This document shows, one piece after another, positions 7,027 to 12,874 of a stretch of DNA of 14,446 nucleotides. A program made the translations under genes and the position numbers. The DNA is from Alphaproteobacteria bacterium MarineAlpha3_Bin3 (GTDB lineage: Bacteria; Pseudomonadota; Alphaproteobacteria; Rhodospirillales; Casp-alpha2). Under the pieces are notes generated by a model. That model was not told the origin of the DNA and ran no database searches. It saw only the letters and a list, made by a program, of their open reading frames with translations. How positions within the stretch are numbered: the stretch's first letter is position 1; each line of letters starts with the position of its first letter. The stretch is from positions 1-14,446 of the forward strand of contig PTLK01000023.1 of assembly GCA_002938075.1 (NCBI GenBank), read 5' to 3'.

Positions 7027-7041
7027 GCAATTGCCGTGCCA
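7027..7041 (-). promoter_or_regulatory. Sigma-54 (RpoN) -24/-12 promoter
   Basis: The minus strand reads TGGCACG-GCAA-TTGC. This is the consensus TGGCACG-N4-TTGC with the invariant GG and GC exactly 10 bases apart. The -12 end lies 34 bases before the ATG at 6992, so transcription would start near 7015, leaving a leader of about 23 bases that includes the ribosome site. It drives the unknown gene and possibly the L,D-transpeptidase-like gene behind it. Sigma-54 promoters need an activator ATPase bound upstream; no such gene is in the window. Confidence 0.8.
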
Positions 7042-7079
7042 GAACGGTAATATTTTTAAATCAATAGGTTAGAGGCGAA

Positions 7080-7094
7080 TTTTAAGTCCTAAAA
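7080..7094. promoter_or_regulatory. Dyad upstream of the sigma-54 promoter, possible activator site
   Basis: The plus strand reads TTTTA-AGTCC-TAAAA, a perfect 5-base inverted repeat with a 5-base spacer. Its centre lies about 72 bases upstream of the predicted sigma-54 start, a position used by some bacterial enhancer-binding proteins. It does not match the NtrC consensus (TGCAC-N5-GTGCA). AT-rich dyads this short can arise by chance. Confidence 0.3.
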
Positions 7095-7154
7095 CGGGCG
7101 TTCCCGGCAATAAATACCGTGGAATTCGGGCCCCGGATGAGACGAATGAAAGGG

Positions 7155-7194
7155 GCCGGGGGAGGCCGAGGGAAGCCGGGGGAGGCCGAGGGGG
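7155..7194. repeat. Four 10-base tandem repeats, purine-rich, G-quadruplex potential
   Basis: Four head-to-tail units of GCCGRGGGRR on plus: GCCGGGGGAG, GCCGAGGGAA, GCCGGGGGAG, GCCGAGGGGG. Units 1+2 and 3+4 form a 20-base repeat identical over 18 bases. Together with the GGGG at 7152-7155, five runs of three or more G are separated by 2 to 7 bases, which meets the common G-quadruplex pattern. The repeat begins 8 bases beyond the ribA stop, in the 210-base gap between ribA and the unknown gene; the G-rich strand is the template strand for both. Confidence 0.75.
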
Positions 7195-7202
7195 TTAGAG
7201 CG

Positions 7203-8360
7203 CTAGAACACGTGGCCGCCACGGGCGGCCTTGGTGCGGAGATAGGTTTCGTTGTGCTTGTTGGAGGGAAAAGCGTGCGCCACCCGTTCCTCGACGACGA
7301 TACCGCAATTGGCGAGCGCGGAGACCTTGCCCGGGTTGTTGGTCATCAACCGCACCCGGTCGAAGCCTAGCAAATGCAGGATTCGGGCAGCCGGCAGATA
7401 AACCCGCTCGTCGGCATCGAATCCCAGTTGCTCGTTGGCGTCCATGGTGTCGAACCCGCGGTCCTGAAGCTCGTATGCCCGGAGTTTGTTGACCAGGCCG
7501 ATGCCACGGCCTTCCTGCGCCAGGTACAAAAGGACTCCGGTACCGTCGGCGGTAATTTCCTTGACCGCGCCTTGAAGCTGATCACCGCAGTCGCACCGGA
7601 GACTCCCCAACAGGTCGCCGGTAAAACATTCCGAATGCAACCGGGTCAAGACCGGCGCCTCCTTGTCGGGCTCGCCGATAACGATCGCCAGATGCTCCAA
7701 ACCGCCGTCCAGGGGCCTGAACGCAATGATCCTGGTCTGTTGCGCGCCAGGCAGGGGCACACGGGCGGAACTGACGGCGCGAAGGGTCCTGGCCGCGGTG
7801 CCGTCGTATTGAAAGATGTCGCCGGCGTCGACCAACAGAAAATCATGACGCGCGGTCCAGGCCGCCAAATCATCCGCCGTGGGGTCGGCGATTTCCGCCG
7901 TCACCGCCGACGGCAACAGCCGGGCCAATTTCATCAAAGCTACGGCGGCGCTTTCGCAGTCATAGGTCGGCGTTTCCTTGACGGTGACGGTCAGGGCCTT
8001 CTTGACCTCTTCAGGCAGGGGATTTTCGGATAGCGGATCGGCGATATTTTGGATCAGGTCCGCCGACAAACGGTCGCCGGCGGCCAGGGTAACCACCTTT
8101 CCCACCGTTTCGGCGAGCCCCAAAACCGCGGCGCGACGGGCGGTGATAGCCAGGATGGGCTGCTGGTGGCTGACCAGACGAAGGTCGAGCAAGGTTTCGG
8201 GAGTGATACCCTCGGCGGCCTGAACCAAGACCGCGACGCCGCCGCCGACGACAACGAAACGCCCGCGCCTCAGTTCCGAAACGGCGCGGTCGACGGCGAG
8301 CAGGGAAACCGGCTCCCTGGAGGCGGGCATCGAAATCAGCTCGAAGGGATTTTCGTTCAT
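7203..8360 (-). CDS. ribA: GTP cyclohydrolase II with degenerate RibB-like N-terminal domain
   Basis: A 385-residue protein. The C-terminal half (about 200-380) is GTP cyclohydrolase II, the first step of riboflavin synthesis: it opens GTP to the diamino-pyrimidinone and releases formate. Seen: the zinc-binding cysteines 245, 256 and 258 in RLHSECFTGDLLGSLRCDCG; QEGRGIGLVNKLRAYELQD (282-300); the LGFDADER segment (312-319) with the catalytic Asp and Arg; and the TNNPGK motif (340-345). The N-terminal half has the length and outline of DHBP synthase (RibB), but where RibB has its acidic E-D-R-E-N-E-G-D-L loop it reads VVVGGGVAVLVQAAEG (36-51), so it cannot be an active RibB. Such fusions are common in alphaproteobacteria; a separate ribB must exist elsewhere. 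ATG at 8360, divergent from the response regulator. Confidence 0.93.
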   Translation of the reverse strand: MNENPFELISMPASREPVSLLAVDRAVSELRRGRFVVVGGGVAVLVQAAEGITPETLLDLRLVSHQQPILAITARRAAVLGLAETVGKVVTLAAGDRLSADLIQNIADPLSENPLPEEVKKALTVTVKETPTYDCESAAVALMKLARLLPSAVTAEIADPTADDLAAWTARHDFLLVDAGDIFQYDGTAARTLRAVSSARVPLPGAQQTRIIAFRPLDGGLEHLAIVIGEPDKEAPVLTRLHSECFTGDLLGSLRCDCGDQLQGAVKEITADGTGVLLYLAQEGRGIGLVNKLRAYELQDRGFDTMDANEQLGFDADERVYLPAARILHLLGFDRVRLMTNNPGKVSALANCGIVVEERVAHAFPSNKHNETYLRTKAARGGHVF

Positions 8361-8408
8361 GACCTTATAATATCGACATTTTTTCCGTTCACAGGAGGGT
8401 TGCCAACC

Positions 8409-8444
8409 GTGAATACCCGGCGTTCATATACTATCTTATGCTAA
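8409..8444 (+). CDS. Possible 11-residue leader peptide upstream of the response regulator
   Basis: A strong Shine-Dalgarno, AGGAGGG at 8393-8399, has no annotated gene behind it. Nine bases later a GTG opens an 11-codon frame, VNTRRSYTILC, ending at TAA 8442-8444. The stop lies inside the palindrome at 8433-8450, an arrangement seen in leaders where ribosome position controls a downstream hairpin. No run of one amino acid points to a sensed ligand. It could also be a chance motif. Confidence 0.3.
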   Translation: MNTRRSYTILC

Positions 8445-8450
8445 TAAGAT
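8433..8450. promoter_or_regulatory. Perfect palindrome before the response regulator
   Basis: ATCTTAT-GCTA-ATAAGAT: two 7-base arms in perfect complement around 4 bases, 50 bases before the ATG at 8500. It may be an operator (for example autoregulation by the response regulator) or a weak RNA hairpin. A TATACT at 8427-8432 just before it could be a -10 box, which would place the start site inside the palindrome. Confidence 0.45.
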
Positions 8451-8499
8451 GTATCTTTCTCATACGAGCGGGAAAAATAAAACAGTTGATGGGAAAACC

Positions 8500-9192
8500 A
8501 TGACCGTCGGCAAACGAATCCTCATTGTTGATAACGACACGACCCTCCTCGAAATGCTGGGCGAGCAGTTGCAATTGCATGAGGAGTTTTCGACCACCGG
8601 TGCCAAGTCCGCTACCGAGGCCCTGGAACTGGCGAAAGAGGATTATTTCGACGTCATCATCCTTGATGTCGGGCTGCCCGACATGGATGGCCGCGAAGTT
8701 TGCCGCCTGATACGCCACAACGGCGTGACGTCGCCGATTATCATGCTCACGGGCGCCGATACGGATGCCGATACCATCCTCGGCCTCGATGCCGGGGCCA
8801 ACGACTACATCACCAAGCCGTTCCGTCTGGGGGTCCTGCTGGCCCGGTTGCGGGCCCACATCCGCCAGCACGAACGCAGCGATGACGCGGTCTTCTCCAT
8901 CGGCCCCTATACCTTCCAGCCGGCGAACAAGCTGCTCGTCGACAGCGATGACGACAACAAGAAGGTGCGCCTGACGGACAAGGAAACGGCGATCCTCAAA
9001 TACCTTTACCGGGCCGGTGACAAGGTCGTCAGCCGTGACACGCTTCTCGATGAGGTTTGGGGCTACAATGCCGGCGTCACCACCCATACCCTGGAAACGC
9101 ACGTCTACCGCTTGCGCCAGAAGATCGAGGCCGAACCGTCCGAGGCCAAAATCCTGATCACCGAACCCGGCGGATACCGGCTGGTTCCCTAA
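8500..9192 (+). CDS. OmpR/PhoB-class response regulator
   Basis: A 230-residue two-component regulator. The receiver domain (about 6-118) has the phospho-acceptor Asp56 in VIILDVGLPDMDG, the switch Thr84 in IIMLTGAD and Lys106 in YITKPF. The acidic pair after ILIV is Asp11-Asn12 rather than two acidic residues, which may alter magnesium binding. The C-terminal winged helix has VRLTDKETAILKYLYRAGDK, then LLDEVWGYNAGVTTHTLETH with VYRLRQKIE, the usual recognition segment, and ends TEPGGYRLVP. No histidine kinase is adjacent, so it is an orphan here. It resembles a conserved alphaproteobacterial regulator lineage; CenR is one possible relative but I cannot confirm it. The frame opens at 8449, but the ATG at 8500 starts where homologous domains usually do and has GGGA upstream. 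Terminator-like hairpin follows. Confidence 0.92.
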   Translation: MTVGKRILIVDNDTTLLEMLGEQLQLHEEFSTTGAKSATEALELAKEDYFDVIILDVGLPDMDGREVCRLIRHNGVTSPIIMLTGADTDADTILGLDAGANDYITKPFRLGVLLARLRAHIRQHERSDDAVFSIGPYTFQPANKLLVDSDDDNKKVRLTDKETAILKYLYRAGDKVVSRDTLLDEVWGYNAGVTTHTLETHVYRLRQKIEAEPSEAKILITEPGGYRLVP

Positions 9193-9207
9193 AATTCCCC
9201 AATAAGA

Positions 9208-9241
9208 AAAGCGCCCGGTAAGGGGGGCAACCGGGCGCTTT
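9208..9241. terminator. Bidirectional terminator between the response regulator and lolA
   Basis: A 12-bp perfect stem, AAAGCGCCCGGT (9208-9219) with ACCGGGCGCTTT (9230-9241), and a 10-base loop. It starts 16 bases after the response-regulator stop. On plus only three U follow; on minus the tail is TTTTCTTATT, which is the better terminator tail, so it likely also stops transcripts arriving from lolA. Confidence 0.8.
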
Positions 9242-9242
9242 A

Positions 9243-9315
9243 GGCCCCATCTCGGGGCCGCGGTATAGCGGGGAACCATCCCTGGGGGGCCGGCCTCGGT
9301 TCGGGTGCGGCCGGC
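9243..9315. other. Two further hairpins in the convergent intergenic region
   Basis: GGCCCC-ATCTC-GGGGCC at 9243-9259 and GCCGGCC with GGCCGGC (9289-9295 and 9309-9315, 13-base loop) follow the terminator. The whole 207-base gap from 9193 to 9399 holds these hairpins and an AT-rich patch at 9319-9333, but no gene. Confidence 0.6.
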
Positions 9316-9399
9316 TCGTTAAATAATATATAAGGTTGGCGCGGCGCCGAATCCAGCCCCCCTATAGACCCCCCGGGGAAAAACGAGGTCCGCTAGGGG

Positions 9400-10149
9400 T
9401 TATTGGACCTTCAAAGCCTCATTGGGGGGTTCGACGTGAAAGAGTTTCGGGCTCAAAGGCAGGCCGAACCGGGGGCCGAGCAGGGAAACGTTGGTGACGA
9501 TGCCCTGGGCGTCGGTGACCCTCCATTTCTTCAAACCCAACGGTTTGTCGCTGAAAATAAGGGTCAAATTACCCTCCAGCGGATCGCTTTCCTTGATCAC
9601 CGTCAGCCTCATGACTCCCGGTCCCTTTTCGAACTGGGTGACGATTAGCCCGCCGGTGGTAAAAGAGATGGTTTCGCGAAGAAGGATGGAGGCCTGGGTC
9701 GATTCCAGGTCGAAATAGCTGACCTGTTCCAGCTCCTTGTCGAAATAGGCGAGGTTGACGCCATCGGAAACGATCACCACGGGTTTCGGGTCGTCGTATT
9801 CGAGGCGCATTTTTCCAGGCTTGGAAAAATACAGGTCGCCCTCGGAATACTCACCGTCGGATGAAACCTGAAGAAACCGGGCTTCCAAGGTCCGGATCCG
9901 GTTCAGGTACGCCTCGATGCGCGCAATATTGGCCCTGTCGGCCTGGCTCAGGCTGGCCAGGCCCTGGGCCTGAGAGGGGAACGGGACCAGGACCAGGGCA
10001 ATAAGCAAAATCCCGAATACCACCCCGAATACGACAAGGCTCCGGGGGTCACCGGGGGCGCCCCCCGACAATATTAACGGGGACACCCGGTGGCCCCGGC
10101 GACGCCTTGCGTTCGGCAAAACCGGGTTCCGGTGCGGGAGTTTAGTCAT
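9400..10149 (-). CDS. lolA: Outer-membrane lipoprotein carrier LolA
   Basis: A 249-residue (with the chosen start) periplasmic chaperone that takes lipoproteins from the inner-membrane LolCDE complex to the outer membrane. Seen: a hydrophobic export signal SLVVFGVVFGILLIALVLVP ending S-Q-A-Q; the mature N-terminal helix IARIEAYLNRIRTLEARFLQ; the YSEGDLYFSKPGKMRLEYDDP segment typical of LolA strands; SDGVNLAYFDKELEQVSYFD; and LPLSPKLFHVEPP near the end. The ATG at 10149 leaves about 36 polar, Arg-rich residues ahead of the signal, unusual for LolA; a later non-ATG start is possible. The frame is open up to a TTG at 10179. It lies 101 bases behind ftsK, its usual neighbour in this class. Confidence 0.92.
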   Translation of the reverse strand: MTKLPHRNPVLPNARRRRGHRVSPLILSGGAPGDPRSLVVFGVVFGILLIALVLVPFPSQAQGLASLSQADRANIARIEAYLNRIRTLEARFLQVSSDGEYSEGDLYFSKPGKMRLEYDDPKPVVIVSDGVNLAYFDKELEQVSYFDLESTQASILLRETISFTTGGLIVTQFEKGPGVMRLTVIKESDPLEGNLTLIFSDKPLGLKKWRVTDAQGIVTNVSLLGPRFGLPLSPKLFHVEPPNEALKVQ

Positions 10150-10250
10150 CACAGGGCCGTTGTACCCAAGAGGGGCCAAGGCGTAAAGCGGAGAAAAAGC
10201 CCCAGCGCAAAGCGCGGAAGAAGAAAGGATTCGAAGGGCAGGCCGGTCTT

Positions 10251-12611
10251 TTAGGCGCCGTGATGGCCGATCAGGACCTCGCGCCGGCCGACCCGGTTGG
10301 CGGAACTGACGACGCCCTCGGATTCCATCTGCTCGATGATGCGCGCCGCCCGGTTGTAACCGATCTGGAGATGGCGCTGAATAAAGCTGGTCGACGCCCG
10401 GCCCTCGCGGGCGATCAGGGCCACGGCCTCGTCGTAAAGGTCGTCGTTTGGCTTGGCTCCGCTTCCGGGAAGGCCGCTTTCGACCGCGTCTTCCTGGGTC
10501 ACCTCGTCGATGTAGTCGGGTTGTCCCTGTGATTTCAGGAAGGTGACCACCCGTTTGACCTCTTCGTCGGAAACGAAGGGACTATGGACGCGGTTGATGC
10601 GCCCGCCACCGGCCATGTACAGCATGTCCCCCTGGCCCAGGAGCTTCTCGGCGCCCTGTTCGCCGAGGATGGTGCGGCTGTCGATCTTGGACGTGACCTG
10701 GAAGCTGATCCGGGTCGGGAAATTGGCCTTGATGGTGCCGGTGATGACGTCCACCGAGGGGCGCTGTGTGGCCATGATCAGGTGGATGCCGGCGGCGCGG
10801 GCCATTTGCGCCAGGCGCTGAATGGTGGCCTCCACGTCCTTGCCGGCGACCAGCATCAGATCCGCCATTTCATCGACGACGACGACGATAAACGCCAACG
10901 GGTCCATATCGAGCGGCTGGTCCTCCATGATCGGTTGGCCTTGGTCGTCGAAACCAGTCTGCACCCGGCGGGTCAGCGTTTCGCCCTTCTTGCGGGCTTC
11001 TTCCAATCGGGTGTTGTAGCCGGAGATATTGCGCACCCCAAATTGCGACATCGACCGGTAGCGTTCCTCCATTTCCCGGACCGTCCACTTCAACGCCACG
11101 ATCGCCTTCGACGGTTCGGTGACGACGGGGGTGAGCAAATGCGGGATTCCCTCGTAGACGGAAAGCTCCAGCATCTTCGGATCGATCATGATGAACTTGC
11201 ACTCGTCGGGCGACAGCCGGTAGAGCAGAGACAGGATCATGGTATTCATGGCCACCGACTTGCCCGAGCCGGTGGTGCCGGCGATCAACAGATGCGGCAT
11301 GCGGGCCAGATCGACAATCATCGACGCGCCGCTGATGTCCTTGCCGAGCGCCAGCGGCAGCTTTCCGGAGACCTTTTCGAAAGGCTCGGAGGCCAAAAGC
11401 TCGCTTAAATTGACTATTTCCCGGGTCACGTTGGGCAGCTCGATGCCGATGACGCTGCGCCCCGGGACGACGGCGATACGCACCGAGACGGCGCTCATGG
11501 AGCGCGCGATGTCGTCGCTCAGCCCAATCACCCGGGACGTTTTGGTGCCGGGTGCGGGCTCCAGCTCATAAAGGGTGACTACCGGGCCCGGCCGCACCTT
11601 GACGATCTCGCCGCGGACACCGAAATCCTCGAGGATGCTGCCAAGGAACCGGGCGTTCTGTTGCAGGGAATCCTTGTTCAGTGTCTCCCCGCGCCCGTCG
11701 GTGAGCCCCTTGTCCAACAGGTCCAGGGACGGCGAGCGGTATTCCTTGCCGCCGTCGAGATTCAGGCGCCCCTGGCGCTCGGCCTGGGCCCGGCGCCCGA
11801 TCTTGGGGCGCGGCTTCTTGGCGGCGACAAGGCCGGTACGGCGGAGACTCTTGGCGGCGGTCCTCGGCCCGGGGTCGCCGACGGTGACCGGTTCGATGAC
11901 GTCCGTCGCGCCCTCGATCGGTTCATAATCATCGGATTCCGGGCCGATCTGCCAGGCGGGGACGACGCCGAAGGCTTGGCGCCCCTTTTTGGCGCCGCGG
12001 CCAATTAACGCCAGTCCCCAGGCCAGGGCTTGACCGGAAGCCCGCCATTCAAGCGATGATAAACCAAGGGCGGGAATGAAAACTCCGAAGGCGATCACCA
12101 AAAGAGCGGCGGCGACGATCCGGGGTTCCAGACCGAACACGGTTCCGAATGCGGCCAGGAGGTCGAAGATAATCACCCCCGTCACCCCGCCCAACCGGGT
12201 CATCAGGGGCCAGTTTTCGGGGATCGGCAGGGCGCTGAGGCCGGCGGCAAGCAGCGCCATGGAGGAAATGAACAACACGCCACGCAGCCACCAGACGGAA
12301 ACGCCGCGCTTGGTCACCATCCGCCAGCCCCAGGCGGCAAGGGCGAGGACCGGCAGCAGGCCCGCGATGCCGAAGAATTGCAAGGTCAGGTCGGCGACCA
12401 AGGCGCCTGGGGTGCCCAGAAGATTTCCGACGGCGCCGTTGCCGACGCTGTTGAACGAAGGATCGCTGGGAGAATAGCTGATGATGGCGAACAACAGCCA
12501 GGTGGCGGAAAGGAAAAGCAGGGCGCCAAAAATCTCCGCCAACCGGCGTTTAAAAAAATCTACGGCGCCGGCGGGTAGCACCCCGCCCGAGCCTGCGGCA
12601 TTGCTAAACAC
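10251..12611 (-). CDS. ftsK: DNA translocase FtsK
   Basis: A 786-residue septal DNA pump that clears and sorts chromosome ends during division and activates XerCD recombination at dif. The N-terminal part (about 25-205) has hydrophobic segments consistent with four membrane spans. A charged linker (about 206-300) is shorter than in E. coli. The motor (about 310-700) has Walker A GTTGSGKS at 445-452 and Walker B FIVVVVDEMADLM at 574-586 with Asp580-Glu581, and the MATQRPSVDVITG segment. The C-terminal gamma domain (about 723-782) carries IGYNRAARIIEQMESEGVV, the KOPS-recognition helix nearly as in E. coli. GTG at 12611 is used because the upstream ATGs at 12642 and 12654 are out of frame. A terminator-like hairpin lies just upstream. 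Confidence 0.97.
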   Translation of the reverse strand: MFSNAAGSGGVLPAGAVDFFKRRLAEIFGALLFLSATWLLFAIISYSPSDPSFNSVGNGAVGNLLGTPGALVADLTLQFFGIAGLLPVLALAAWGWRMVTKRGVSVWWLRGVLFISSMALLAAGLSALPIPENWPLMTRLGGVTGVIIFDLLAAFGTVFGLEPRIVAAALLVIAFGVFIPALGLSSLEWRASGQALAWGLALIGRGAKKGRQAFGVVPAWQIGPESDDYEPIEGATDVIEPVTVGDPGPRTAAKSLRRTGLVAAKKPRPKIGRRAQAERQGRLNLDGGKEYRSPSLDLLDKGLTDGRGETLNKDSLQQNARFLGSILEDFGVRGEIVKVRPGPVVTLYELEPAPGTKTSRVIGLSDDIARSMSAVSVRIAVVPGRSVIGIELPNVTREIVNLSELLASEPFEKVSGKLPLALGKDISGASMIVDLARMPHLLIAGTTGSGKSVAMNTMILSLLYRLSPDECKFIMIDPKMLELSVYEGIPHLLTPVVTEPSKAIVALKWTVREMEERYRSMSQFGVRNISGYNTRLEEARKKGETLTRRVQTGFDDQGQPIMEDQPLDMDPLAFIVVVVDEMADLMLVAGKDVEATIQRLAQMARAAGIHLIMATQRPSVDVITGTIKANFPTRISFQVTSKIDSRTILGEQGAEKLLGQGDMLYMAGGGRINRVHSPFVSDEEVKRVVTFLKSQGQPDYIDEVTQEDAVESGLPGSGAKPNDDLYDEAVALIAREGRASTSFIQRHLQIGYNRAARIIEQMESEGVVSSANRVGRREVLIGHHGA

Positions 12612-12630
12612 GCGGCCCCCGCGGCCACCG

Positions 12631-12656
12631 AAAAAATCGCATGGTCTGAGCCATGC
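12631..12656 (-). terminator. Terminator-like hairpin in the ftsK leader
   Basis: On minus: GCATGG-CTCAGA-CCATGC followed by GATTTTTTCGG. A 6-bp stem with a run of six T ends 19 bases before the ftsK GTG. It could be an attenuator in the ftsK leader or the end of a short upstream transcript. The stem is short, so strength is uncertain. Confidence 0.45.
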
Positions 12657-12677
12657 ACGGCTTCTACATGATTAATG

Positions 12678-12692
12678 TTTACAATACCTTAA
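12678..12692 (-). promoter_or_regulatory. Near-match to a CtrA site upstream of ftsK
   Basis: The minus strand reads TTAA-GGTATTG-TAAA, one base from the CtrA consensus TTAA-N7-TTAA. It lies 67-81 bases before ftsK, a division gene. AT-rich stretches give such matches by chance, so this is only a candidate. Confidence 0.25.
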
Positions 12693-12766
12693 CGATTTTT
12701 TCTAAGGCACTGGTTGTGCACTCTTGGTCATCTACCAGAGCCAGGAGGATAAACGGCAACCACACC

Positions 12767-12796
12767 AAAAAAAGCCGGAAGGGTAAACCTTCCGGC
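12767..12796 (-). terminator. Rho-independent terminator of glnK-amtB
   Basis: On minus: GCCGGAAGG-TTTAC-CCTTCCGGC followed directly by seven T (12773-12767). Perfect 9-bp GC-rich stem with a 5-base loop, 78 bases beyond the amtB stop. It separates glnK-amtB from ftsK, which is read in the same direction. Confidence 0.93.
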
Positions 12797-12810
12797 AGGG
12801 CTCAGGGAGC

Positions 12811-12850
12811 GGGGGGAGGGGCGAACCACGTAGGGTCATGCGCCCCCCCC
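12811..12850. other. GC-rich stem-loop after amtB
   Basis: GGGGGGAGGGGCG (12811-12823) can pair with CGCCCCCCCC (12841-12850) as about 10 bp with one bulged A and a 17-base loop. It lies between the amtB stop and the terminator, so it would sit in the 3' end of the mRNA, where such structures can block exonucleases. Confidence 0.5.
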
Positions 12851-12874
12851 TGGTCTTGAATTTAAGTGATCCGG

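Noticed and set aside
7095..7106. Short hairpin CGGG-CGTT-CCCG with a T-run on minus after ribA as a terminator
   Set aside because: A 4-bp stem is too weak to support a terminator call.
8361..8408. FMN riboswitch upstream of ribA
   Set aside because: The gap is too short and none of the conserved FMN-box segments is seen.
8431..9279. 282-codon open frame on minus across the response regulator
   Set aside because: Shadow of a gene with an intact receiver and winged-helix domain; it also runs through the terminator hairpin.
10584..11408. 274-codon open frame on plus inside ftsK
   Set aside because: Antisense to the FtsK motor domain, with composition expected from GC-rich codon third positions.
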